A model generated the notes under the pieces. It saw only the letters and a list, made by a program, of their open reading frames with translations. It was not told where the DNA came from and did no database searches. A DNA stretch of 64,000 bases, from NCBI GenBank assembly GCA_934047225.1, contig OW204004.1, forward strand, positions 5,646,401 to 5,710,400, read 5' to 3'. The DNA comes from Ypsolopha sequella. Lineage: Eukaryota; Arthropoda; Insecta; Lepidoptera; Ypsolophidae. This document shows positions 11,147 to 20,767 of the stretch, one piece after another; position 1 is the stretch's first letter; every line of letters starts with the position of its first letter. The position numbers and the translations under genes were made by a program.

Positions 11147-11419
11147 TAATGTGAAATTTAATCAACCGCCTCAATTCACACTGGAGACTCGGTTAGTGAT
11201 AAGGAACAATGTTTAATGACCCGTCAGGTAAAATTCGAAAAATATTTTTTTTGCTCCTATACTGCGTATACCTACTAGGATTTGTATTTGAACTACTCCA
11301 GTGTGAATGGGAGCAAACATTTTTTTTATGATTTTGAAAAAATGGTTCATTGAACCTTGTTCCTGATCACTAACCGAGTCTCCAGTATGAATTCAGGCGG
11401 TTGATTATATTTCACCTTG
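11147..11419. mobile_element. Second MITE abutting the first
   Basis: The inverted ends are gtgaaatttaatcaaccgcc on the left and ggcggttgattatatttcac on the right, followed by CTTG|TA. Subterminal 'actggagactcggttagtga' is repeated inverted. The left terminus overlaps the right terminus of the preceding MITE, so the two may have been mobilised together or inserted at the same TA. Confidence 0.7.
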
Positions 11420-11534
11420 TATAGCGTAATACTGTTTGTTCCGGTAAATCATAAAATTCACTAGCGATAATATTGTTATACATTTTCTGTGCCGTTTTTG
11501 GCGTGGAAACGTTCGGGGCATGGGGTTTAGAAAT

Positions 11535-11934
11535 AAAATACATACCAGCGCGCAATGCATAGTGGCTGTTACGACGCACGCTGCGTCCTTGATAGGGCGA
11601 AATAGGAGAAAATAATACATTTTACAAGGACGTGATTGTTCTTTTCAATAATCCTATGTTACGTTTATAGCTATCAAGTTTATCTATTTATCAAAGCATA
11701 AATGAATTAAATTGACCAAGCCGCTTAGGAGCAGTAGGGAATTCAAGCCAAAAAAACACCATTCGGTTGAAACTTCTTTTCATATAGAAGTTTTGGCGGT
11801 ATGAAAAAGAAAAATGTTGCATGTGTTGTTTTAGAGTTAATAATTCGTAGTAAATTTTTTTAATATTTTTGGATTGTCCATAAACGAGGAGTAGGCTTTA
11901 GAAAGTACCCATTTGGCGATACTAAGCTCCTTAA
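11535..11934 (+). mobile_element. TTAA-type MITE, left-truncated copy
   Basis: The blocks gcgcgcaatgcatagtggct, gctgcgtccttga, tatcaagtttatctattta and gaaagtacccatttggcgat match the complete copies at 16,699-17,173 (inverted) and 57,157-57,627. The right end finishes at TTAA (11,931-11,934); the left end is missing. Confidence 0.75.
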
Positions 11935-12307
11935 ATTTACTTACCTACATGCATTTGCTATGATTTTCCAAAAAGCTCGATAAAACGTACCGTTAGCCCC
12001 TCCTTCAAACTTTGAATGAAAGCCTCCAAATATGTTTGTGTATCCGCAACTGCATTTTACTGCTTTAGATAATTACTTATTTGGTTTGTTTAAGTTTTTA
12101 ATAATTCATAGGATTATTTAGTTTTAAATTTACGTTACTTTTTTAATTTAATTAATAATAATTTGAATAAATAAATTATTTGAAACAACGCTCCCGTTCT
12201 ATAAAGTTAGCTCGACATAACACGCAATAATGCTGCAAGTAAATTTTAATAGAGTCGTGTAGTAAAGGCAGTTTAGAATGATGTTTTTAAAACCATTGAA
12301 TAACTAG

Positions 12308-12526
12308 CCACGCCTATACCAACCTCCACAATTCGACTACAATGTGATTTGTCCACATACTTGTATGACACGAAGACCACTCGTAAGAGCTTGTGGTAGA
12401 GTCAATTTTGGATTGATACAGGTGTGTACTTATCGTGGTAATATAGAACGGGTTGATTGTTGCAAGGGACCTGTCGATATACCATTGTTCGGTGAAAGTG
12501 CAGTGGCTTATGAATTTATGAAATAA
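12308..12526 (+). CDS. Possible terminal exon or small Cys-containing frame
   Basis: An open frame of 72 codons follows an in-frame TAG at 12,305-12,307 and ends at TAA, which overlaps an AATAAA. Codon composition is noticeably less AT-biased than the surroundings. The product has spaced cysteines (CPHTC, ACG, VCTYRGN, DCCKG) and ends EFMK. There is no convincing start codon (the only early starts are GTG and an internal ATG), so if real it would be the last exon of a gene whose splice acceptor is the tag at 12,305-12,307 or nearby. I do not recognise the family. It is not covered by any repeat I can see. It could equally be a chance frame. Confidence 0.25.
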   Translation, partial: PRLYQPPQFDYNVICPHTCMTRRPLVRACGRVNFGLIQVCTYRGNIERVDCCKGPVDIPLFGESAVAYEFMK

Positions 12527-12730
12527 ACATGATGTTTTGTTTTGGTTGGTGTACGTTTGTGTCTATAACATAACATATACGTAAATAATAATTTTGTGAC
12601 ATTATATCACATGTATCAAACAATGTAAAGTGCAAAAAATATTTTGTGATTTATTTATTTTATTCAAAACCCCTTGAGAATGCTTATATGCGAAGCCGGT
12701 TTAGTAAAGTGACTATATGTTCTATGACTA
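12527..12730. other. No gene recognised
   Basis: Spacer with several AATAAA-like words but no element. Confidence 0.4.
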
Positions 12731-13132
12731 TATGAAAAAATTCAAGGGCCCTGGAAGGGAACTACCTTAAATCCTTTAGTTAGCTCATTTTACTGAAAAG
12801 AAACATTCCTTTATTTTTTTAAAAGAAACAATACTGCATTCAAAGATCTTCTAAAATTCGCTTGCCTCACCCGGGAATCGAACCAACTAAAAATTTTAAA
12901 AATAAACCCTCGATTTTTTAATTTACGAATCGGTAGGATTATTGTTCAGGATAAAATTTGATATTTGGTCTTAAACTCATCTGTTGTACGAGATACACAT
13001 GAAATTGAAAATGTATTAAAAGGTCTTTATTAACAATACCTAGAACTGTTCAGTTCACTTGTAACAAGTAAATGACACGTTATAATTTTCTTATCAGGGC
13101 CCTTAAATTTTTCCAACCTGTATAATACTGAA
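12731..13132. mobile_element. Solitary ~400-bp MITE of the 18-kb foldback family
   Basis: The left part (ttcaagggccctggaaggga ... cctcacccgggaatcgaacc) matches the arm at 17,991-18,330. The right end is gggcccttaaatttttccaacctg followed by TA, the inverse of the left terminus. It shows that one 'arm' of the 18-kb foldback can exist as an independent element with short terminal repeats. Confidence 0.75.
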
Positions 13133-13390
13133 TGAATGAATGAATGAACAGTTTATTGCACACAAATAACAAGATAAGATACATACAAAGAACAGATAGA
13201 AGGCAAGGGCAATCTTCAGCAATCTTAATGTAATTTGTTTTTCCACCTAAAGGTTGTCTGGAAGAGATCGCTTTAAGCGATAATACCGCCTATTTGTACT
13301 TACCCTTTGTACTCGTATTTTTAAGTTCAATTTATTGTATACTTTTTCTTATGTGGTGTGACAACAAAGCTATATTGTATTGTATTGTAA
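13133..13390. mobile_element. Two LINE/SINE 3' tails back to back
   Basis: At 13,135-13,195 an (aatg)n tract followed by aacagtttattgcacacaaa is a minus-strand 3' tail containing gtgcaataaa. At 13,245-13,390 ggttgtctggaagagatcgc, then taagcgataataccgcc and a (tattg)n tail, form a plus-strand LINE 3' UTR of a type common in Lepidoptera. No coding sequence remains. Confidence 0.65.
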
Positions 13391-13539
13391 GGGCGGACTT
13401 ATTCCTATAAGAAATTTCTTCCAGCCAACCTTGGGAAAACAAAACAATTTTTTTATCTTAGAAATTTATATCAGTGCATAATATAATTAATAAAAAGTTA
13501 TTTTATACCTATAATCGAAACATAAATATATACTAACTA

Positions 13540-13882
13540 CAACACTCTCGCTAATCCGCCACCAAAAATCCGGACTACCGGCGGATTACCGAAAACGGCG
13601 GATTATAATTTACAGGAACATCAAATTGAGGAAAACAACAAAATTTTTTAACCATATCGTATGACACTCCATTTTCTTGAGCCCATTTGATGCAAATATC
13701 TACGCCATCCAAAGCGTCCTCTGATTTGACAGTGCAATCTACATGCAACGATATTTCGTCTGATGAGTTATCCGGTTCAAAGGATTCGTTTACAAGCTCA
13801 TCGAGAGACATCGACTTGCAAAAAATGGGCGGATTATAGTAGTTGTCGGATTATCAAGCGGCGGACTAGCGAGAGAGTACTG
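13540..13882 (-). mobile_element. pogo/Tigger-type element remnant with TA TSD
   Basis: The terminal repeats are TA|CAACACTCTCGCTAATCCGCC and, inverted, TA|CAGTACTCTCTCGCTAGTCC. The 'ctcgctaatccgcc' repeats, repeated again subterminally as ggcggatta, are typical of pogo/Tigger elements. The element retains a C-terminal transposase scrap (next entry), so it is an internally deleted derivative. Confidence 0.75.
13575..13811 (-). pseudogene. Tigger/pogo transposase C-terminal fragment
   Basis: A 78-codon frame lies wholly within the pogo-type element. Its acidic start (DELVNESFEPDNSSDEIS) and following segment (SEDALDGVDICIKWAQENG) resemble the C-terminal tail of Tigger/jerky-like transposases, where an acidic linker precedes an 'A..AL......WAE' helix. 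The DNA-binding domains and the DDE catalytic core are absent, so it cannot be an active transposase. The frame ends in the subterminal repeat. The main alternative is an unrelated chance frame, but position and composition argue for a relic. Confidence 0.6.
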
Positions 13883-13911
13883 TACATACAAAACAAATAC
13901 ACAAAGATATA

Positions 13912-14222
13912 TACAGGAAGAATTTTAACCAAACCCCGATAATTTTAGAGGTTATTAAGAAACGTTAGCAGAACATATTTTAAACCCAAAAACAATAAAA
14001 ACTTTAAGTAAAATATGTTAAAAAACGCAACTTGGAACAAATTCAAAATAGTCCAAAGTAGTGAGATCAACAATAAATATAACTTTAGCGTGATCTAATT
14101 GTCTTTGTCTTCAGGCGACCGTGAAAATTAATAAAATTAATTTTGGATGTTTATTATAAAACCAAATCACATTATTCTGCAATCTATCAAATTATCGGGA
14201 TTACGTTAAAAATCAACCTGTA
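13912..14222 (+). mobile_element. MITE, copy 2 (partner at 0.7 kb)
   Basis: Left end tatacaggaagaattttaac and right end gttaaaaatcaacctgtata are imperfect inverted repeats with subterminal ccccgataatttt / aaattatcggg. Internal blocks match 709-1085. The ends suggest a TA target. Confidence 0.7.
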
Positions 14223-14654
14223 TACAAATGAACAAGTGGACAAGTACAAGAGTGAGTAATATTTAATGAACAATGAAAAAATAACAGTTATTTCCTTTAC
14301 TATTTCAGCCTGATCTTCGTCATGGTGTCGTTCCCGCGAGAGGCCTAGACTAGAATGTCTTCAGTCCCTAGGCCCAAATTTTAAGACCATACCCTCTAGT
14401 AACTCGTTTGCAATTCTTTACAAACCCATAAGTCATAACAAACTCACACAAACTGCTAAACAACAATAATTTCGTCGTTAACACGAAGGCCACAAAACCT
14501 ATTATTAGTACCAAAATTTAGGTCACAAGAACGCAAACATCAATTCCAATATGGTTACGGTGATTGATGAGTTCTCATATTCGACTTGTGCGCCTAATTT
14601 GCGTAAGAATCTTATATGATTAAGATATGCAATTACAAGATTTGTATACCTTGA
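14223..14654. other. No gene recognised
   Basis: Spacer without recognised elements or coding potential. Confidence 0.5.
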
Positions 14655-14812
14655 CAGCAAGAGTTACACGCGTACGTATACTCACGCCTGTCTCCCAGAG
14701 GGGTAGTCAGAGACTGCAGATTTCCATCAGCTACGATCCACACACACCTCTTTCGCCTCTTCCACATCCATCAATTTAGTCATACAAGCTCTTCTATTCC
14801 GGGTACTTTCTG
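14655..14812 (-). pseudogene. RTE-like LINE 3' stub
   Basis: On the minus strand the frame preserves words such as TRLMDVEEAKEV-like residues (here from ttgatggatgtggaagaggc) followed by the conserved 3' sequence agtctctgactacccctctg and gacaggcgtgagtata. The same terminal block occurs at 25.4, 47.9 and 59.4 kb. Only the last roughly 50 codons and the 3' UTR remain. It abuts the repeat beginning at 14,813. Confidence 0.7.
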
Positions 14813-15235
14813 AAAAAAATAAGGTTTTTCTTTTCTGTGTACTTCATGAAATACACGGAAAATTATAATCAGTTTCAGATATATGCATTTTGACTATATA
14901 ATCTAGGGTTTTGAAATTGGAAAACATGTTTATAAATTTTCCTCGATAGAAATAATTGTTGAAATGAGGTCTTCAAACACACTTTTTCTCCTCGTTTGAC
15001 GAATAGGAACTATATACGGCACTCAAACATATTTTATTAGGTGTGTTTTAACAATATCTAGAGATTTGATATTTGAAATTTTGCTAGCTATTTTAGTTTT
15101 TTTAATAAAAATATAAAACCAACTTTTTTCCCTTTTGTCCTGAATCCGCCCCTCTCGCACCGCGCGATTTTTCACTCGAGAGTGACAGTGACAAAAATAA
15201 AATTCGCATAGCCTCTTAATATAGCGTTATAATTA
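14813..15235. mobile_element. ~420-bp interspersed repeat, copy 1
   Basis: It aligns nearly base for base with 22,135-22,560 (ctgtgtacttcatgaaatac, ctatataatctagggttttg, gaaaacatgtttataaattt) and, inverted and more diverged, with 48,400-48,900. It ends in a cccctctcgca word followed by a possible short subterminal repeat. It has no coding capacity in common frames beyond chance. Confidence 0.75.
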
Positions 15236-15264
15236 AAAGTTTTTGAAAATATATATATAAATAT

Positions 15265-15500
15265 ATCGTCACGACATAAATCCCCGAGGGGGTGTCAGAG
15301 ATGTTCCGAGTGTGAACTGTGAAATGCAAGCCACAGTCCACACTTAGTACACCCGCGTTTCACCGACGATTATTACGTCCCAATGTAATGGGGGGTGGGT
15401 CCTACCTATCGCCGTACTTCGGGCACAAATACCCGCTTTTTAGAACATGCAGGTTTCCTTACGATGTTTTCCTTCACCGTTCAGCAAGTGGTAAGTAAGA
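15265..15500 (+). mobile_element. LINE-derived lepidopteran repeat
   Basis: The sequence runs cgtcacgacataaatccccg, gagggggtgtcagagatgtt, tacacccgcgtttcaccgac, acgatgttttccttcaccgt and ends cagcaagtggtaa. This ordered string is a common moth interspersed repeat. A truncated copy is at 50,600-50,665. The 93-codon frame at 15,395-15,676 is a reading of it. Confidence 0.65.
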
Positions 15501-15775
15501 ACAAAATAACACATATATACCGAAAAACTCACCGGATCTCAAGATTTAGAGGGCAGTGTTCAAGCCGTGAGCTATTTAGTAACGTAGTTAATTTTAACGA
15601 AACTAATTTATCAACACACTTTATACGGGTTTTGTTTATCATGTTGGAAAGGTCTGTTATGTATATATTTTTATGATGTAGGATATATATATTAATGTTA
15701 TATTCGATCTACTGTAGATAATATACGTATTTTTAAATGAAATACACCTTAACTATGAAAATTATGATGAATATT

Positions 15776-15895
15776 ATTAAAACTCGCGTGAGCTGACATA
15801 CTTAATTATTATTACATGCGGCTTAAACACTCACGTGTGATTGAAACGGTTGGCATATAGTCAACAACAATGTAATAATAAAAACTTTCAGGTTG
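15776..15895 (+). mobile_element. Fragment of the 55.7-kb MITE family
   Basis: Contains ttaaaactcgcgtgagctga, catgcggcttaaacactcac and ggttggcatatagtcaacaa in the order seen at 55,747-56,017. The central hairpin is deleted. Confidence 0.65.
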
Positions 15896-16334
15896 AAATA
15901 TAAATATACCCCACACCATAAAATGTGTAAGCTATAATCCCAGGATCTAAAACTGTTTGACGACATCGTTTCAGTGGCATCTTAAATTTCCTGTAAAGCA
16001 ATAAAACTAAGGTTTACTCAGCAAATTTTAATAAAACCCTTTGGTTTGGGCTTTTTATTTCCTTATTTCTATTTTAGTACTGAAAGTTAATTCCGTTTCC
16101 TAAAAAAAAAAAAAAAACCCTTGCTGTCTGTTTTTCTTTGTCCGTTTATTTTAATTTGGCATGTGTGTGAGAATTTTATAATATTGGAACCTAGATAAAA
16201 GCTTTGCAAACGTCGCACTTTAAAAAATCTGGGATTCATTAAATTATAATCCTATCAAATTAAAAGCTAACAGACCTATATACTGACAGGTGACAGACAT
16301 TTTATTTTCCCTTTAAATTTATATCCATCCATCC
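15896..16334. other. No gene recognised
   Basis: AT-rich sequence with one A run near 16,100. No element ends recognised. Confidence 0.45.
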
Positions 16335-16690
16335 CGATCCTTGTGCGTCCACTGCTGGACATAAGCCTTTCCAGGACTTCGCCACTCCCGGTGGTCATCC
16401 TGGAAGAATTGCCCCTACTCACACACGGCAGGCGGGTTGGTGAGCGCGGTGCCGGAACCCTCGCACCAGTGACGCCGCTGCCCGTCACCGGTCTGTTCCA
16501 TATAAGGCCCGCTATTTGGGATGGATATACCGCCATCCATCGGTCCCAGGCATGGTGGGCCTCCTGGTTTTTTTGCCTGTGAGCTGTCCTCTTACTCTCC
16601 CCCAAATTACTTCGAGGGGGTCTCCAAGTAAGATGGTGGTACCTCCACAGTCGAGCCCGGCATCAGCTCTACCACCTGTTAAATTTATAT
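16335..16690 (-). mobile_element. LINE 3' segment with 'KAYVQQWT' relic
   Basis: This is the reverse complement of 59,010-59,350, nearly colinear over about 340 bases. The minus-strand end encodes the residues GKAYVQQWT, a signature found at the C-terminus of lepidopteran RTE-like endonuclease/reverse transcriptases. A shorter third copy is at 31,235-31,333. The 79- and 109-codon frames here are not independent genes. Confidence 0.65.
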
Positions 16691-16698
16691 GAACATAA

Positions 16699-17173
16699 TT
16701 AAGGCCCTTAATATCGCCAAATGGGTACTTTCTAAAGCCTACTCACTTTTATGGCCAAACCAAAAATATTGAAAAAATGTATTATGGATTATCAACTCTA
16801 GGACAACATAGGCAACATTTTTCTTTTTCGTACCACCAAAACTTCTATATGAAAAATTGTTTCAACTGAATGGTGTTTTTTTTGGCTTGAATTTCCTACT
16901 GCTCCTAAGCGGCTTAGGTGATTTAATTCATTTATGCTTTGATAAATAGATAAACTTGATAGCTATAAATATAACATAGAATTATTCAATCTAACAATGA
17001 CGCCCATGTGAAAAGTATTATTTTCTCCTATTTTGCCCTTTCAAGGACGCAGCGAGCGTCGTAACAGCCACCACGCATTGTGCACTGATTTAAACGTTAT
17101 TTCAATGTCGTTTTCGTCGATATTCATACAGATAAATATCGAGCTGCTAATTTGGCGACGGTAATCGCCTTAA
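16699..17173 (-). mobile_element. TTAA-flanked MITE, complete inverted copy
   Basis: It is bounded by TTAA at both ends (16,699-16,702 and 17,170-17,173). Just inside are ATCGCCAAATGGG on the left and CTAATTTGGCGACGGTAATC on the right, forming the terminal inverted repeats. TTAA target duplication fits piggyBac- or Kolobok-type transposition. It has no transposase. Confidence 0.8.
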
Positions 17174-17460
17174 TTCAGTCTAAAGCGAGGCTCGCGCAAT
17201 CTAAAATGAAAGTTTTTCACGTTTCTACGTTTTTATCACGTTCTCAGAGGTCTGACGTGCGTGGCTTCTCATACTTGTCAACACAAACTACGGCCTTTGC
17301 TTGACAAGATGACGTATTAATTACTTAGTTACCATATTTTCTATTTTAATAGACCGACCACCAAGATGTTCCATTTAATTTCTGAACTAAAACGAAAAGC
17401 TTATAAAAATGTCCGCAGCTTGATTGCGGGAGAATAATGAGGTTGACGTTAAAATCTCAT
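17174..17460. other. No gene recognised
   Basis: Spacer with no recognised features. Confidence 0.4.
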
Positions 17461-17461
17461 T

Positions 17462-17488
17462 TAGAAGAAAGAAAGAAAGAAAGAAAAG
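17462..17488. repeat. (GAAA)n microsatellite
   Basis: About five perfect GAAA units, followed by an AT-rich tract that looks like the 3' tail of a minus-strand retroelement. Confidence 0.85.
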
Positions 17489-17694
17489 GCGTTTATTTTG
17501 AAAGCTACACCATTACAAAAAAAAACAAATAATCTAAACAATATACTATTATACAGCCTGAGGTAGTTTATAAGATGCAGCCAACAAAAAGGTCTCTGAC
17601 TCAGCAAAATGCCACAGCAGAACTGTGACGCTGATCTTCCGTAGAAGAGACAAGTAGCTTCCGATTTGTCAAATAGTTCAGATTTTTACTAGCC

Positions 17695-17860
17695 TTTTAC
17701 CCGTGGCTTCGTGCTCGTTGTAGACTTATAGATTTGTATACTACTAGCTTTTACCCGAGGCTTTGCTCGCGTGGAAGTGTCTTTCAAATATTGCTAGTTT
17801 TCAGTTTCGTGGTTATTTTATCAACACCCCTTATACCCGAAACCAGCCAGGGTTACTACT
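17695..17860 (-). mobile_element. Two Helitron-like 3' ends in tandem (reverse strand)
   Basis: On the minus strand two termini occur 46 bases apart: gaagccacgggtaaaaggCTAGT ending near 17,689-17,695 and gcaaagcctcgggtaaaagCTAGT ending near 17,742. Both have the GC-rich pairing followed by CTAG expected of Helitron 3' ends. The body to the right (tcaacaccccttatacccga) matches 6.33 kb. The arrangement suggests insertion of one element close to the end of another. Confidence 0.5.
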
Positions 17861-17862
17861 AT

Positions 17863-17990
17863 GACAATAAAAAAACAGGTCAAGTGCGAGTCACACTCGT
17901 GTACCTAGGGTTCCGTATCTTGGATGAAAAATTTAATTTTATTAATTTTTTTTATCAATTTCTCAACCGCTTTATTTTTCCTGAAATATA
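17863..17990 (+). mobile_element. Start of a 'tgcgagt' repeat, cut by the foldback
   Basis: Begins aaaaaaacaggtcaagtgcg and includes ctagggttccgtatcttgga, the 5' portion of the lepidopteran repeat. It stops exactly at the TA where the foldback element starts. The beginning therefore predates the foldback insertion. Confidence 0.65.
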
Positions 17991-19000
17991 CAGGGTGGAA
18001 AAAATGAAAGGGCCCTGGAGGGGAACTACCTTAAATCCTTTAGTTAGCTCATTTTACTGAAAGGAAACATTCCTTTATTTTTAAAAAGAAACAAAACTGC
18101 ATTCAAAGATCTTCTAAAATTTGCTTGTCTCACCCGGGAACTGAACCAACTAAAAATAAAAAAAATAAACCCTCGCTATTTTATTATACGAATCGGTAGG
18201 ATTATTGTTCAGGATAATATTTGTCCACTAAACTAAAGTCTTACACTCATCTGTTGTACGAGATACCCATAAAATTGAATATTTATTACAAGTTCTTTAT
18301 TAACAATACCTAGTACTGTTCACTTGTAAAGTAATAATTATACGCCATTATTACATAATGACAGCACGGAATGAAAGCAAAACAAAACTAAATTTTAATT
18401 TCGAACGAAATTTATGGTTCGAACTTCAAATTTGTTGCTCCGCGTTGCAAAAAAAATACATTCCTTTTTTAAACTTTTCGTCAGTACGCCTAGTGCAAGA
18501 AGTAATTGTGCTCTGCATACATTTATTATTACCATTTAACGATTTTCTTATTGAAGTCTTCAACGAGGTACTTAAGATAAATAACATTAGCAAGCTTGTA
18601 CTTCATACGATGTCTTTGGATGTAAGAGAGATAAGAAAATTAGAACGTTTCATTTACTTGTTACAAGTAAACAGTACTAGGTATTGTTAACAAAGAAATT
18701 GTAATAAATATTTAATTTCATGAGTATCTCATACAACAGATGAGTGTAAGACCAAATGTTTATTAGACAAATTTTATTCTGAACAATAATCCTACCGATT
18801 CGTATGATAAAATAGCGAGGGTTTATTTTTTAAATTTTTAGTTGGTTCGATTCCCGGGTGAGACAAGCAAATTTCAGGATATCTTTGAATGCAGTTTTGT
18901 TTCTTTTAAAAAATAAAGGAATGTTTCCTTTCAGTAAAATGAGCTAACTAAACGATTTAAGGTAGCTCCCCTCCAGGGCCCTTACATTTTTTCCACCCTG
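17991..19000. mobile_element. 1-kb foldback element with ~340-bp inverted arms
   Basis: The left end is TA|CAGGGTGGAAAAAATGAAAG and the right end is CATTTTTTCCACCCTG|TA. Arms 17,991-18,330 and 18,660-19,000 are inverted copies of one another, separated by about 330 bases of unrelated sequence holding a 110-codon frame without a recognisable domain. Each arm corresponds to most of the solitary MITE at 12,731-13,132. TA duplication and CAGGGTGG ends suggest a Tc1/mariner-type mechanism. Both arms carry a tRNA T-arm-like word (next entry). Confidence 0.85.
18844..18862 (+). other. tRNA T-arm / B-box-like motif inside the foldback arm
   Basis: GGTTCGATTCCCGGGTGAG matches the B-box consensus GGTTCGANTCC plus the 3' half of a T stem. 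The same motif is at 12,866-12,884 (reverse strand) and, with changes, at 18,129-18,147. No convincing A box or cloverleaf surrounds it, so it is not annotated as a tRNA or SINE. Confidence 0.6.
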
Positions 19001-19015
19001 TATACATAATAGTAT

Positions 19016-19857
19016 ATTTCATTACGAGTGCGGAAAGCCTGTCATTGCAAAGAGTTCCGACAAATGTCTACCCGAGCCGAGGCGCAGCCGAAGGTGAGGG
19101 TTGACAGTCGGAACAAGTTGCAATGACGGTTCCGCACGTGTACTGAACGACTATTTTTAATACAGTTGCGAAAAAATGAAGCAATTTAATAAAATAATAA
19201 AAACACAATAAACTCAACTAACTAATACTTCACGCAATAAATTCGTAGTATGTAGATATGTAGCGACTTTTTGACTTTTTCGGTAAAATGTTCTCCGAAG
19301 CATTTTGTGCAATTATACTGAGTTGCGGTGGTGTCAATTCAAATAAAATATCGTCGAAATTACTCATTTTGTGCAACAAACAACTAAACCCGCAAAGAAA
19401 ATTTTTGGAAAATGGCGCTAACCGTAAAAGAATATAAGCAGAGATTTTTTTTTGTTTTCTTCACCCATTCGGGGTAGGTAAAGGGAACTATGCCCATGCA
19501 GCCAAGTCTTCAGTAGAATTTTTTTATTGATATGAAATGAAAATGAATTTTAATTAGATGAAATGAAATGAAACCTAACCTAACTCATTGAATCAAATCA
19601 TTAAATCTGATATTGAAACAAAATAGTAGCTTCTTTTTAGAAATATTTGCATGAATCATAAAAACTTATTTAATTTTTTTTTTGTAAAAACTTCGTGGTT
19701 GGTTTTTTCTTTTTAATAGACATTATTTTGACAGTTGGGAAAGAGAACGCACGAGTTCGGAAAAGGTAAAGAAAAAGTTCGAGTATGTAATAGTCCACAT
19801 CCCGAACGCTATACGTCCCTGCAATACGCCACTTTTTGAGCAACTGTATTAAAAAAG
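19016..19857. mobile_element. ~700-bp element with 'ttttaatacagttgc' ends
   Basis: The left end ctatttttaatacagttgcg (about 19,151) and right end caactgtattaaaaaagtat (about 19,857) form inverted termini. Inside the right end, tgcaatacgccac, cgaacgctatacgtccc and cgcacgagttcgg follow in order. The GC-rich 19,022-19,140 segment (gagtgcggaaagcc ... gcgcagccgaaggtgaggg) lies outside the left terminus and may be part of an older copy. Confidence 0.55.
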
Positions 19858-19861
19858 TATA

Positions 19862-20505
19862 TTACCATGATTTTTTTCTTATTTTTCTGTCCACCAGTTG
19901 TAGAGATAAGTAGGGGGACATAAATTTTTTGTGGTTTTACAGGGATTTATCGGAATAGATGCAAGTAAATATAGCCAAGCTTTATATTTTTTACAATCAG
20001 CTCTTCAATACTACTTCAATAGTATTTTTATAAAATAATTTAACTTTTTTTTGTATTTCGCATTTGCGCTGCAGTTTTCCTGTAATCGGCCAATTATGAT
20101 CTATAATCGACATATTTTTCGGGGCACCCGTTTCGGAAATAAGAGGAGGACATAAATTGTTTTTCAAAGATTTCTCGAAACCAGTGCCAGTAAATATAGT
20201 TAAGATATACTTATATATGTTTACTATCAACTCTTTAATATCTACAATTTGATATCCATATTGTAGAATAATATTTTTTATTTTTCTCCCATTTTTTTTG
20301 GAAATATTTTGTACAATTTCAAATTTTTCTTCACACCGTGTTATGTGAGCTAATTAATGCTATTTTTGTGCCAAATTTGAAATTTAACGGTTTTTAATTT
20401 TAACGGTGCTAAAGCTTTGACATACGGACGTACGGACGGACAACGGAATCTCACCATAAACGTTCCTTTTGTACCTTTTAGGTACTAAGGAACCCTAAAA
20501 ACCGC
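19862..20505 (+). mobile_element. 'tgcgagt' repeat, 3' portion
   Basis: Colinear with the reverse complement of 28,222-28,560: tccaccagttgtagagata, tatgtttactatcaactctt, atttgatatccatattgtag, then cggacgtacggacggacaac and ggaaccctaaaaa. It lacks the 5' start. The 77-codon minus-strand frame within it is spurious. Confidence 0.7.
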
Positions 20506-20580
20506 ATACAAATCCGTAGAGTGGTTCTCGAGCTAAAACGGAACAGACAGACAGACAAAAATTGTAGTTTTTAATTTACC
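20506..20580 (+). mobile_element. Short Helitron-like internal fragment
   Basis: 'gctaaaacggaacagacaga' and 'cagacaaaaattgtagtttt' match the 6.4-kb Helitron-like fragment. Confidence 0.45.
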
Positions 20581-20604
20581 AAAAAAGGTACCTACTCTGT
20601 ATCT

Positions 20605-20767
20605 GCGGGTCTACCGCGTTATTCTGATTTTCATTAACATCAATTTGAGATTGAAATTTGACGTGCGTGCAAAAGAGATGGCATGTTAGGCGGGCGTCGT
20701 CGCACGCACGTAAAATTTCAATCTCAAGTTGATGTTGATGAAAATCAGAATTACGTGGTAGACCCGC
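20605..20767. mobile_element. Foldback MITE with 'gcgggtctaccgcg' ends, copy 1
   Basis: The left half (gcgggtctaccgcgttattc ... gagattgaaatttgacgtgc) is mirrored by the right half ending acgtggtagacccgc. The inverted arms are about 65 bases. A related copy is at 62,380-62,541. Confidence 0.8.

Noticed and set aside
16276..16605. 109-codon minus-strand and 79-codon plus-strand frames
   Set aside because: Both fall inside a LINE 3' segment present at 31.2 and 59.0 kb; the LINE motif lies in a different frame.
18358..18690. 110-codon frame in the centre of the foldback
   Set aside because: No domain, no second copy, strongly AT-rich codons, and it runs into the right arm.
18844..18862. tRNA gene
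   Set aside because: Only a T-arm-like word is present; stems around it do not pair into a cloverleaf and no anticodon arm is seen.
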